From NCBI GenBank assembly GCA_963971285.1, contig OZ020244.1, positions 8,122,001 through 8,186,000 of the forward strand: a DNA stretch of 64,000 nt. The letters are read 5' to 3'. How positions within the stretch are numbered: the stretch's first letter is position 1; every line of letters starts with the position of its first letter. The translations under genes and the position numbers were made by a program. Under the pieces are notes generated by a model. It saw only the letters and a list, made by a program, of their open reading frames with translations. It was not told the origin of the DNA and ran no database searches. Of the stretch, positions 9,856 to 20,534 are shown piece by piece. The stretch is from Astropecten irregularis (taxonomy: Eukaryota; Echinodermata; Asteroidea; Paxillosida; Astropectinidae).

Positions 9856-10040
9856 GAATAGAAATAAGTGTAAAAAGAAAACAGAAAACAGACAAAACAA
9901 AACAAAACAAAACTAAACTAGAACTAAAACTAGAACTAAACACAAAACCTAAAAAAAAAATAAAAAATACAAATAAATAAAATAAAGAAGATAAAACTAA
10001 AACAAAACAAAACTAGAAAAAACAAATATAAATTATAAAA
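9655..10040. repeat. A-rich simple repeat (AAAACT/AAAAC)n
   Basis: Nearly 390 bases consist of A runs punctuated by C and T, with (AAAACT)n and (AAAAC)n cores near 9,760-9,910. It is likely a decayed retroposon tail or microsatellite. Confidence 0.85.
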
Positions 10041-11027
10041 AAGAAACTAATTTAACCCTAACAAAAACAGATTTAAACTCAATTTACAATTTAAAGTACA
10101 AAGGATACTTTTTCTATTTGAAGTGGTGCAGTTCTTGATGCTTGTTGTACGACACTTACTTCTTTTCTCCAATCCTGTTAGGCTTGCCTAAAGTACCTGA
10201 TGGTAAAACGTAAGGAAATGGGTTAAATGAATGTACATGTACAGTAATTATTGTTATACTGTTTCTTAAAACGTATACGGTTGGTTTAGATGAGATGTAA
10301 CTCTGATGCCGAATGTGAACAAACTGAGACCGTGTGTGGGTTTTCACAATTTTTATACCTCTATTGCGGACGTCGTACTTTACGAAATAACTACGATAGA
10401 AAACTAAGAAAGGTTACAGTAAGAACTGAGATCTAAATTTGATGATTAAATCGTATATAAACTCGCAAACTACACACAATCTTGTACAGTTTGTATTCTT
10501 CAGGATAATTGTATTCAAAATAAACAGAAAATAAAGCAATCTGCAAGAATGAGAATACTTGTTGCCGCTCGATCATTTAGACGTGAATAATTTTGATTAC
10601 AAATATCCTTAAATTGAAATATGTGTTTCTATTACATTGTAAACACCTTCGCTTTTGCTTTGCGAAGTCAGTTTGTAATTACTTTGGTTCTGTTTGCAAC
10701 CTGTGAAGTCGTTTATTTGTTTGTTTGTTTGTTGTTGTGTGTTTTTAGTTGAGTCTTATTACTTCCTTTACCTTTATATGGAGATTACGTTTACACATAG
10801 CAAATGATAAATCTATTTTTAGTTTCAAAGTAGCATGACTTTGTAGCACAGCACTTTTTCATGTATGCTCATGAATGATATATAAATGGAAAAAAAAAAA
10901 GTTAATTTGTGACCTCCTGAAATGGATTGGCAGATGACAAGCAATCAAATCAAAGAAAAAATATGATTGATCCGTTGAATGGTTCAACCTATTTTCGAAC
11001 AATTTTCTTCAGGCGCTTTTATTTTAA

Positions 11028-11404
11028 AGGCATTGCATACGTTTGGTAATGACTCTGAAAATTTATGGCAATAAAAACTTACTTGGTGAGAAGTACATGC
11101 TGCTTTGGATAGTATAATGCATATTGAGAAACGTTCAATTCGAAGTACCGCGGTTATGGAAAAATATGTCACTTTTTATCTCCAAAAATTATGAATCTGA
11201 GAAGCGTTATGGCCGTAACGCTTCTCAGCTATTGACTAACTGTTATCTGGCGTGAAATAACCGCTCTAGTTTGTCGCCAAAATCTCACAAACGCTACCAC
11301 CTTTTGAATTGAAACTTTCACAGGTTAGTTTTATGGTATATATATACAATTATATTGGTTTGAAACAAACAATAGGCTCAAATTACCAAACGTATGCAAT
11401 CCCT
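11028..11404. mobile_element. 377-bp MITE flanked by TTAA
   Basis: The termini AGGCATTGCATACGTTTGG and CCAAACGTATGCAATCCCT are inverted with one mismatch and lie between TTAA direct repeats (11,024-11,027 and 11,405-11,408). The centre holds a perfect 13-bp hairpin CTGAGAAGCGTTA/TAACGCTTCTCAG. An A-G-G terminus with a TTAA duplication fits Kolobok or piggyBac derivatives. There is no coding capacity. Confidence 0.8.
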
Positions 11405-11408
11405 TTAA

Positions 11409-13160
11409 AGACTACTTGTTGGACGTTTGCATGAGTGTGGTGTTTATTCATCAAAGGCAACTAGGCCCAAATACAAACGTATACTATAGCGTATACTGTA
11501 TGCAAACCATAATGAGTCATATAGAGAGGGGTTCTCCAAAACAAATTGAAATAGTAAAAAACATTTACTTTTCATTCCCTTCACGCATATGTTATTATTG
11601 TCTGGCTATAATATTTCTAAATCAGTTAACTGTGTAGGGTGTACAAATAGAAGTTTGCGTCATCGTTGTTAATATGCCTTATATTATTGGGACTTGTGAA
11701 ATTGTCAATAACAAAATATCAAATGAAAGCGATCTATCTACATATGCATGTAGAATTTGCATATTCGTGTATCCACTTGCTATGGAATATGACTTGTTTC
11801 CGGATCTCGGGCAAATATTATAGGCCTAGGTGTTATTGTCAAATCGCCGCAAATAGGGTTCGATCCCGCGGACAAAGCCAGGATATAAGCAAGTAACACG
11901 GCAATGTTTTCTGTTCTTTAATTTACTTTCCAAAGCGTTTGCACCTTATTCCGCACTAATCATTCTGTAATATTAAGGTCTGAGAAACCATTGACACTCT
12001 TGCACTAGTCCTACAAAATGCGTCCTGAAACTTAATTTCGTATGTTTATTTAATTACATAATTTGTTTAAGTATTTCGTTTGTTATATTTTATCCGTGAA
12101 GTTTATTGACAAGGGCTTATAATGACGATGATATTCATCAAATGATGGAAATCATCTTTCCATTCAGTAAAACGATAAACGAAATAGCATATTAACTTTG
12201 TGTTTGATGTGTGTGCGTATAGTTTCGGTCAATTATGTGCGCACCAGTTAGGTATATAGCTGTATTTAGATGGTCTTTTGTAAACAAGATACGATCGATG
12301 CTTGATCTACTGTATGCACATTTGCAGGAATGGGGTAGTGCGAGGGTTCACGGCAAAGTGAAGACAACAAAGAGTTCGTTTGTACTACGTACAATGCGCT
12401 TACATAATATCACAGTCACCTATATGTTTTTCCCCCACTAAAAAGCCCCATCCCATTTTGTATACTGATTCCCCATGGGTTAACATAATATCAATGTGCG
12501 TAGGCCTAATGTAATTGACAAACCGAGAAGAGACAGTCACTTTTTCCTTCAGAAAATGTGTAACTGCATGGATTTTTATTAATATTATTATCATCATTAA
12601 AAATGTTTCAATCAAAAAAAATAAAATTTAAAAAAAAAAAAAATAAATAAATCCAAGATATTATCTGATACTATTATATTAATCAAGTATGGAGCCGACT
12701 TATATGCATGGGGCCCCTATTTCCACAATGTTATAAATATAAAATGTACATTGAATTATACGGGGTGCATATTGACAAACTCTGATGCAATTTTCTCCAC
12801 CTTAGAATGGTTCTTCTAATGCTGTGCGTATCATGTTGCATTATTTCAAAATCTTAGCGTAGGACTATACATGTACATGCACAATCCCATATTATGTACA
12901 TTTTCTTTCAATTCAATGAACTGTTTTCAATCCACTCTTCAACGTAAATAATGTATGCAGTAAACATTTACGATAAACAGCGAATTTATATCACGGCATT
13001 TTATGCGAATGATATGAGATGTACAATGCTTTACATTTTCAACATCACCAAGATCAGTGATGTTGCAGCTAATGTCAATGTGACTGAGAAATACTGTACT
13101 GATCAAATTCAAAAGAATGGTAAATTGTTTCCACCTGCATGGAAATGAACACACTCAATA
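11409..13160. other. Stretch with no recognisable gene
   Basis: Only short frames occur. A plus-strand frame ending at 13,148 (DVAANVNVTEKYCTDQ) looks faintly protein-like but has no good acceptor. A poly-A run lies at 12,620-12,650. Confidence 0.45.
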
Positions 13161-13198
13161 CAGACACTCTAGATTAGAACAGACACTCTAGATTAGAA
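13161..13198. repeat. 19-bp exact tandem duplication
   Basis: The 19-mer CAGACACTCTAGATTAGAA occurs twice in direct succession. Confidence 0.9.
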
Positions 13199-13227
13199 TT
13201 AGATTTATGTAGGCCTATGTGTCACTT

Positions 13228-13440
13228 CGCGTACGTTTTAATGGTGTAGCCCCTGATTATCTAAGTAACCTACTGAATACGACTCGTTCTCGACTCGGCC
13301 TATATAGACGGACTCGATTGTCATCTGACTCGGGTACGACTTAACTTGGGTACGAAAACTTTAACCTGGGTACGAGATGAACCAATATCGATAAAACTAG
13401 ACGTTTTGCAACAACTCCCAAGTTGTAGAACAAACTTGAT
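13228..13440 (+). pseudogene. Scrap of the C-terminal region of a CR1/L2-type LINE protein
   Basis: The frame FNGVAPDYLSNLL at about 13,234 and, after stops, RRFATTPKL-stop-NKLDS at about 13,395 match the order of the tail at 28,480-28,700 of the LINE in this window (HGCAPL...ARAFAVAAPRLWNKLP). At least three stop codons interrupt it; the Trp of the KLWN motif has become TAG. It is an old fragment of about 200 bp with no 5' or 3' end. Confidence 0.45.
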
Positions 13441-14117
13441 TCGTGTCAAAGGAAACGGAGGGTATAGGTCCTATGGATGTCTGTTTTTTTTTAATCTGGA
13501 CTCTTGAAAACGTTTTTATTCCGAGCCTGGGCACTGGCAGTTTTGTGAATTGTAATTTGATTATGATTATGCCGTTGTGATTACATAAGTGTCTTAATGG
13601 GTTTTACGGTTTTAATGCGTTTAATTAATGGTCACTACATTTTATGTAATATGTCTAGTCATGTACATCCTGTACGCACGACCCATTCAGTAACATTGAT
13701 CCTAGAGATGCCGATTTTTCCGCGTCTATTATATCGAAAGAAATGTATGTTGCCTGTGTGTACTGTAGTCTCGGTGAACTTTCTACAGACAGTACATGTA
13801 AGCTTACAACAGTTACCCTAGGTCTTGAATACCAGATTTAGACCAATATAAGTAACCATAAATGAAGAAACGTACGGTTCAAATGACGTAGGCCAAAAAT
13901 TAATGACTGTTATCATTGTCTACTCCTTGGTCATGTATATTATTTGTACTAAACTGTTTTTTCATTCTCAATACAATTCAAATAAAATGCGGGGAGTAAC
14001 AACATTCTAATAATCTGTTTAACGTCTGAACCCATGCTTGCAATATAAAATACCCTTTTTAGGGGAAGTAGTACACACATTTTTGGCTAATACACGTATA
14101 CTACAGTTATCACCTGT

Positions 14118-14315
14118 GCTTGAGGCCACGGAGCCTTTCTCCCAACAGGAATCAGGTTTGGATTCATCCTCGTCTGCTCTGGACTTGGGATGGGGATCAT
14201 AGGTAACAACAAAGTCGTCTAGGTGCCCTGGGATTCTTCTCTCCCTTCTGGGGCGGACATCAGATGCAGAATCCGCCTTCTCTGTTTCTTCGGGTCTTTG
14301 CTCTAGTTGATCCAT
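14118..14315 (-). pseudogene. BEL/Pao gag N terminus, cut after about 65 codons
   Basis: The first codons (MDQLEQRPEETEKADS...) are identical to those of the two long ORFs at 18,543 and 22,771. The match stops at 14,118, where GCTTGAGG is joined to unrelated CACCTGT. This marks the left breakpoint of the array. Confidence 0.85.
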
Positions 14316-14348
14316 AGGTCATGTGTGATGATTCGGTCCGAAGGACCA

Positions 14349-14970
14349 TGTAACTAAGTGAAGGGAGTTCACTTGGAAAGGAGATAACCAGATATCACAC
14401 AAAGACACTATGGCAGCTGCCAAACTGATGGACGAGCAAACAGACCGGGTGTAAACTTCTAGAGGATGGTTTATTGATGTAGACTGTATACTGGAGATAG
14501 TGATTTATCAGGTACTGGATCAAGGTTACGAATAGATGGAGAACTGTGGTGAAAGGTGATCAACCGTATGTGATGGGAACCGTGGTTACTGGGAAATAAA
14601 CAGAAATGGGAGGCTAATAAATATACATGTAAACTTTACACAAGCCTACTACAGCGTGTATATATCATGAGCACACAACGTGATGAAAATAACAAACCTA
14701 AAATAGGGCCAAGTTTCTACTCTAAACTTCTCTTTCTAAAGGATCTACCCATAAATCATATTATTATACTAGGAAGGCTATAGGTGGATGTACTCACAAT
14801 TATCAGGTACGCACGGTTAGGGAAACGGTTGATTTTGACGGAAATTATCGGATTATTATGACTGTAAATGTGAAGGTGGTGAATGGACTTCCTGGAATGG
14901 TAATTGGCTTACACGGACGAATGAGGGCGCTCTTCAAATAATCACTGCTAAATTTAGGGACTTTCTCACA
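14349..14970 (-). repeat. BEL/Pao LTR, copy 1 (622 bp)
   Basis: In minus orientation it starts TGTGAGAAAGTCCC and ends GTTACA, giving TG...CA termini. It is preceded by a G-rich polypurine-like tract (GTGGGGGCGGC) and followed by the primer-binding site. No difference from the other two LTRs was noticed. Confidence 0.8.
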
Positions 14971-15012
14971 GCCGCCCCCACATTTGGGTACTAAATGTGA
15001 AACCAAGAAAGT

Positions 15013-16306
15013 CTACAGTAAGTGTTCAACTGATGGGTGATCATCATCTGGGGTGTGGCTGTCCTCGTCCTTGCACTCTGGAAGACGGATGAGACGAGCA
15101 ACCGGTCTGGTGTATACCTTGTCACGGGCTCGGATCTTGGCTGCTCTCACACGGCCATCAGTGCCAGGATGTGTCTCGCATACCTTTCCCACCGGCCACT
15201 TTGCCCTAATCAGCTGGGGGTCGATGATCATGACGACATCTCCACAGACCAGGTCTCTGGCTTCTTTCTGCCACTTTTGCCGACTCTGTAGGCTGGGAAG
15301 GTAGGACTTGGTGAAGTGGGTCCAGAAATTGGTCGGCAAGCACCTGGCTATGGCGCCATCGTCGTCGTCCAATGGATCCGTCGGAAGTGTAGACGACCTG
15401 GGGAAGGGTAGGATCTGGCCGCCCCATCAAAAGCATGTTAGGAGTCATCGGGTCTATGTCGGCAGCATCCGAGGAGACATAGCCTAAGGGTTTCGAGTTG
15501 AGGATTCCCTCGACTTCTGCTAGGACGGTTCGAAGTACAGGCTCTGCAACTGACTGGTCTCCCAATGCAGCTCTCAAAGCGGTCTTGGTTGATTTCACTT
15601 CTCTCTCCCAGGAACCGCCGAAGTGGGGAGCATAAGGCGGGTTAAACTGAAACCGTACCTTCTGGCTTGCAAGCTGTTGGGACAGAGCTGGTGTCATGGC
15701 TGCAAAGGCGCTTTGTAGTTCTGCTTCTGCACCCTTGAAGTTGGTCCCGCAGTCGGACAGAATCTCGTAAGGCTTTCCCCTTAGGGAGGCGAAGCGGCGG
15801 AACGCCATCAAGAAGGCATCTGTGTCCAAGCTCTCCAGCAAATCCAGGTGTACAGCACGTGTCGTCATACACTTAAAGATGACTCCCCATCTCTTCTCTG
15901 TGCGTCGACCAATCTTCACAACCATTGGTCCGAAGCAATCTACACCTGTTGAGTAGAATGCCGGCTTGAAGAGACGGAGCCTGGATGGGGGCAGGTCAGC
16001 CATCATAGGAACTTCAGGTTTAGCACGCCACTTGCAACAGTCATTGCACTGGTGCTGGTGTTGGCGAATAGCTTCTCGGCCACGCAGGATCCAGAACTTC
16101 CTTCGTATTTCGGCGAGAACTCGTTCGGCTCCAGGGTGAAGGAGTCGCTGATCGTAGTCATGGATGAGTAGCTTGGTGACATGATGCTTCGGGTCAAGGA
16201 TAATCGGGTGCTTGGCTTCATATGGGAGGTCGTCTGCCCGACGCAACCGGCCTCCAACTCGTAGCAATCCAGATGCCTCATCGTATTCGGGGTTCAACTG
16301 TGCCAA
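15013..16306 (-). pseudogene. BEL/Pao integrase and C-terminal domain, frameshifted (copy 1)
   Basis: Two overlapping ORFs make up this part of pol. One (16,306 to 15,206) holds the HHCC zinc-binding region (HPGAERV...HQHQCNDCC) and the integrase core with GVDCFGP, LSDCGTNF and GSWEREV supplying the D-D-E residues. The other (15,372 to 15,013) carries the family's C-terminal domain (LPTNFWTHF, QSRQKWQ, GDVVMIID). They overlap out of frame near 15,300-15,372, where the first frame garbles the same DNA. A second frameshift at about 16,295-16,306 separates integrase from RNase H. Integrase would insert the cDNA, but this copy cannot make an intact Pol. Confidence 0.85.
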
Positions 16307-18543
16307 TCTGTGTTGTCCTCAGGTTCATTGGCCAAGGCATTTGTTGGCCATCGGTGAGGAGGCAGGGATAGAAAGGCTGGGCCATTTCTCCATCGGGGAT
16401 CATCAGAGAGCTCGGCCACAGTCTTGCAACGGGTGATATCATCAGCCGGGTTGTTGGCTGTGTCGACGTAGTGCCAATCCTCTGGACTTGTCAGGGACTG
16501 GATCTCTGCAACTCGGGTACCTACGAACACCTTGAATCTGCATGAATCAGACTTCAGCCAGCGAAGTACCGTTGTGGAGTCACTCCATAGGATAATCTTC
16601 TGGATGGGAAGGGTGAACTCCTTTTTGAGCAGATCTGCCAACTGAGCACCGGTGAGTGCGGCGGAAAGTTCCAGCCTTGGGATGGACAGTTGCCGCTTGG
16701 GTGCTACCCTGGAACGGGATAGGATGAAGCTGGTATGGATACTGCCCTTGTGATCTTCAGTCCGCAGGTAAGCAACTGAGCCATAGATTCTTTCAGATGC
16801 ATCGCTGAAGATGTGGATCTCTCGGCTGGCAGTGGTGGTGTTCACATAGGGTGGTGTGTAGCATCTTGACATATGAAGTTTTGGGAGGTCAGCAAGTTCG
16901 CTTTCCCATCTGCGCCATCTGGTGAGGATATCCCCAGGCTCAATGGGGTCATCCCAGGTTCTCTTGGACCTCCACAGATCTTGGACAATAATCTTGGCCC
17001 GTGCAGCGAAGGGTGCAAGGAAACCAATTGGATCGTATTGGCTTGCCATGATCTTGTAGACGGTTCTGAGGTTGAGTGTCTGATAGCCAATAGGTCGATG
17101 CTTGTAGCTGAGATCGTCTGCATCACACTTCCACTGCAGCCCAAGTGTTGCCTCTGGCATATCGCTCTGGCCAAAGACATGCCAAAGGTCAAACCCATCT
17201 GATCTAGCTTCTGATGGTAGTTCTTCAACCACAGAGGGGAGGTTGCTTGCCCATTGGCGGATATTGAAGCCACCGGCTGCTAGCAAGGTGCGTGTCTTCA
17301 CGACCAGTTCTTTCGCTGCTTCGGCTGAAGGGAGACTATCCAGGCAGTTGTCCACATAAAATGATTGCTGGACAGCGCGTGCAACTTCCTCGTTGCCCTT
17401 CTGGTTGTCAAGCACATGTTTCTGTAGGGCATAGGAGGCACAGCAGGGGCTACAAGTTGTTCCGAATGGGAGCACCTGCCATTCATAGACATCAGGCTTT
17501 GATTCTCTGTCCATGTTTCGCCAGATGAATCTCAGGAGGGGTCTGTCAGCTGGAAGGAGTCGTACCTGGTGGAACATCGCCTGGATATCCCCAGATACTG
17601 CTACCGGCTGCTGTCTAAATCTGAGGAGGACTCCAAGGAGGGATGCTCCAAACTGGGGTCCGGGTAGAAGATGGTTGTTCAGGACTTTCCCTTCATGTTC
17701 AAAGGAACAGTTAAAAACCAAACGTGGTTTTCCGTTGGTTTCAACGACGCGGTGTGGAAAGTACCATGTTTCCTCGGTCTGCTGGGCTGGTGACTGAGGT
17801 TTTGGCCCTACATCAGGCCAGGATGGAGGGGTCACAGTTTTAGTAGCTACAGAAGTGGTGGATGTTGTCTGGCAATTTCCACTGTATGTGACAGGTGACT
17901 TGGCAGGGGCCTCGGTAGGAATGGGATGTGCTGTCTCTTCTGTGGACACAGCGGGTACCTCTGGCTGAGGTGTCTGTGGTTGAGGCGAAGTATCACCTGA
18001 CTTGCACCGCCGTGGAGATGCACCAGTCATGGAGGCGATAAGTTGTGCCTTCTGTAGCTCATGTTCAGCCTCTCTCAGTCGTCTTCTTCTGGAAAGTTGT
18101 GTATTCAGCTGCTCTCGCCGGCGCTGAGACTCTCTTTGAATCCTCTCTGCTCGTCTGCGAGCTGCAAGTGCCTCTTCCTCGGCAGCCATCCGTGCCTCAA
18201 AGGCTGCATCATCAAGTTGCCTCAGCTCTTCGTCTAGTTTGCTTTCTTCTTCGAGCTGGCGTTTCATCTCCTCAAGATTTTGTCTCTTCTTCTGTTCTTG
18301 CAGCTCGGCCTCCTGAGCGCTGCTCAGTGCAATTGAAGAATGACGGCTTGAGGCCACGGAGCCTTTCTCCCAACAGGAATCAGGTTTGGATTCATCCTCG
18401 TCTGCTCTGGACTTGGGATGGGGATCATAGGTAACAACAAAGTCGTCTAGGTGCCCTGGGATTCTTCTCTCCCTTCTGGGGCGGACATCAGATGCAGAAT
18501 CCGCCTTCTCTGTTTCTTCGGGTCTTTGCTCTAGTTGATCCAT
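16294..18543 (-). CDS. BEL/Pao gag-RT-RNase H fusion left by internal deletion (copy 1)
   Basis: This 749-residue ORF joins a gag N terminus to mid-pol in frame. Residues 1-70 are polar. Residues 75-175 are a strongly charged coiled coil (EEMKRQLEEESK, RRAERIQRESQRR). Residues 176-258 are Pro/Thr-rich. Reverse transcriptase then begins abruptly at WYFPHRVV, with DIQAMFHQV (catalytic Asp) and FYVDNCLDS (the YVDN form seen in many BEL elements). RNase H follows (FSDASERIYGS, LELSAAL, WSDSTTVLRWL). The CCHC knuckles, the aspartic protease and the fingers' start are all absent, so several hundred codons are missing. Start: ATG 18,543, just downstream of the primer-binding site. It can neither package nor process itself and would need help in trans. 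Confidence 0.85.
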   Translation of the reverse strand: MDQLEQRPEETEKADSASDVRPRRERRIPGHLDDFVVTYDPHPKSRADEDESKPDSCWEKGSVASSRHSSIALSSAQEAELQEQKKRQNLEEMKRQLEEESKLDEELRQLDDAAFEARMAAEEEALAARRRAERIQRESQRRREQLNTQLSRRRRLREAEHELQKAQLIASMTGASPRRCKSGDTSPQPQTPQPEVPAVSTEETAHPIPTEAPAKSPVTYSGNCQTTSTTSVATKTVTPPSWPDVGPKPQSPAQQTEETWYFPHRVVETNGKPRLVFNCSFEHEGKVLNNHLLPGPQFGASLLGVLLRFRQQPVAVSGDIQAMFHQVRLLPADRPLLRFIWRNMDRESKPDVYEWQVLPFGTTCSPCCASYALQKHVLDNQKGNEEVARAVQQSFYVDNCLDSLPSAEAAKELVVKTRTLLAAGGFNIRQWASNLPSVVEELPSEARSDGFDLWHVFGQSDMPEATLGLQWKCDADDLSYKHRPIGYQTLNLRTVYKIMASQYDPIGFLAPFAARAKIIVQDLWRSKRTWDDPIEPGDILTRWRRWESELADLPKLHMSRCYTPPYVNTTTASREIHIFSDASERIYGSVAYLRTEDHKGSIHTSFILSRSRVAPKRQLSIPRLELSAALTGAQLADLLKKEFTLPIQKIILWSDSTTVLRWLKSDSCRFKVFVGTRVAEIQSLTSPEDWHYVDTANNPADDITRCKTVAELSDDPRWRNGPAFLSLPPHRWPTNALANEPEDNTDWHS

Positions 18544-18560
18544 AGGTCATGTGTGATGAT

Positions 18561-18576
18561 CCGGTCCGAAGGACCA
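18561..18576 (-). promoter_or_regulatory. Primer-binding site of the BEL/Pao element
   Basis: TGGTCCTTCGGACCGG directly follows the LTR end on the minus strand, the usual primer-binding position; TGGTCCTTCG-type sites are common in BEL elements. It recurs at 14,333-14,348 (with one substitution) and 22,789-22,804. Confidence 0.65.
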
Positions 18577-19198
18577 TGTAACTAAGTGAAGGGAGTTCAC
18601 TTGGAAAGGAGATAACCAGATATCACACAAAGACACTATGGCAGCTGCCAAACTGATGGACGAGCAAACAGACCGGGTGTAAACTTCTAGAGGATGGTTT
18701 ATTGATGTAGACTGTATACTGGAGATAGTGATTTATCAGGTACTGGATCAAGGTTACGAATAGATGGAGAACTGTGGTGAAAGGTGATCAACCGTATGTG
18801 ATGGGAACCGTGGTTACTGGGAAATAAACAGAAATGGGAGGCTAATAAATATACATGTAAACTTTACACAAGCCTACTACAGCGTGTATATATCATGAGC
18901 ACACAACGTGATGAAAATAACAAACCTAAAATAGGGCCAAGTTTCTACTCTAAACTTCTCTTTCTAAAGGATCTACCCATAAATCATATTATTATACTAG
19001 GAAGGCTATAGGTGGATGTACTCACAATTATCAGGTACGCACGGTTAGGGAAACGGTTGATTTTGACGGAAATTATCGGATTATTATGACTGTAAATGTG
19101 AAGGTGGTGAATGGACTTCCTGGAATGGTAATTGGCTTACACGGACGAATGAGGGCGCTCTTCAAATAATCACTGCTAAATTTAGGGACTTTCTCACA
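18577..19198 (-). repeat. BEL/Pao LTR, copy 2 (622 bp)
   Basis: This LTR is shared between two bodies: it serves as 5' LTR of the body to its left and 3' LTR of the body to its right. Its ends are the same as those of copy 1. Confidence 0.8.
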
Positions 19199-19240
19199 GC
19201 CGCCCCCACATTTGGGTACTAAATGTGAAACCAAGAAAGT

Positions 19241-20534
19241 CTACAGTAAGTGTTCAACTGATGGGTGATCATCATCTGGGGTGTGGCTGTCCTCGTCCTT
19301 GCACTCTGGAAGACGGATGAGACGAGCAACCGGTCTGGTGTATACCTTGTCACGGGCTCGGATCTTGGCTGCTCTCACACGGCCATCAGTGCCAGGATGT
19401 GTCTCGCATACCTTTCCCACCGGCCACTTTGCCCTAATCAGCTGGGGGTCGATGATCATGACGACATCTCCACAGACCAGGTCTCTGGCTTCTTTCTGCC
19501 ACTTTTGCCGACTCTGTAGGCTGGGAAGGTAGGACTTGGTGAAGTGGGTCCAGAAATTGGTCGGCAAGCACCTGGCTATGGCGCCATCGTCGTCGTCCAA
19601 TGGATCCGTCGGAAGTGTAGACGACCTGGGGAAGGGTAGGATCTGGCCGCCCCATCAAAAGCATGTTAGGAGTCATCGGGTCTATGTCGGCAGCATCCGA
19701 GGAGACATAGCCTAAGGGTTTCGAGTTGAGGATTCCCTCGACTTCTGCTAGGACGGTTCGAAGTACAGGCTCTGCAACTGACTGGTCTCCCAATGCAGCT
19801 CTCAAAGCGGTCTTGGTTGATTTCACTTCTCTCTCCCAGGAACCGCCGAAGTGGGGAGCATAAGGCGGGTTAAACTGAAACCGTACCTTCTGGCTTGCAA
19901 GCTGTTGGGACAGAGCTGGTGTCATGGCTGCAAAGGCGCTTTGTAGTTCTGCTTCTGCACCCTTGAAGTTGGTCCCGCAGTCGGACAGAATCTCGTAAGG
20001 CTTTCCCCTTAGGGAGGCGAAGCGGCGGAACGCCATCAAGAAGGCATCTGTGTCCAAGCTCTCCAGCAAATCCAGGTGTACAGCACGTGTCGTCATACAC
20101 TTAAAGATGACTCCCCATCTCTTCTCTGTGCGTCGACCAATCTTCACAACCATTGGTCCGAAGCAATCTACACCTGTTGAGTAGAATGCCGGCTTGAAGA
20201 GACGGAGCCTGGATGGGGGCAGGTCAGCCATCATAGGAACTTCAGGTTTAGCACGCCACTTGCAACAGTCATTGCACTGGTGCTGGTGTTGGCGAATAGC
20301 TTCTCGGCCACGCAGGATCCAGAACTTCCTTCGTATTTCGGCGAGAACTCGTTCGGCTCCAGGGTGAAGGAGTCGCTGATCGTAGTCATGGATGAGTAGC
20401 TTGGTGACATGATGCTTCGGGTCAAGGATAATCGGGTGCTTGGCTTCATATGGGAGGTCGTCTGCCCGACGCAACCGGCCTCCAACTCGTAGCAATCCAG
20501 ATGCCTCATCGTATTCGGGGTTCAACTGTGCCAA
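19241..20534 (-). pseudogene. BEL/Pao integrase and C-terminal domain, frameshifted (copy 2)
   Basis: Translations are identical to those at 15,013-16,306, including both frameshifts, at an offset of 4,228 bp. Confidence 0.85.

Noticed and set aside
10160..10200. 35-bp exon upstream of the minus-strand gene at 6.6-9.3 kb
   Set aside because: Acceptor and donor are plausible, but the phase and the peptide could not be tied to the next exon.
15037..15304. Plus-strand ORFs antisense to the BEL integrase tail (84 and 83 codons, repeated in all copies)
   Set aside because: They are shadows of the conserved minus-strand coding sequence and have no domain resemblance.
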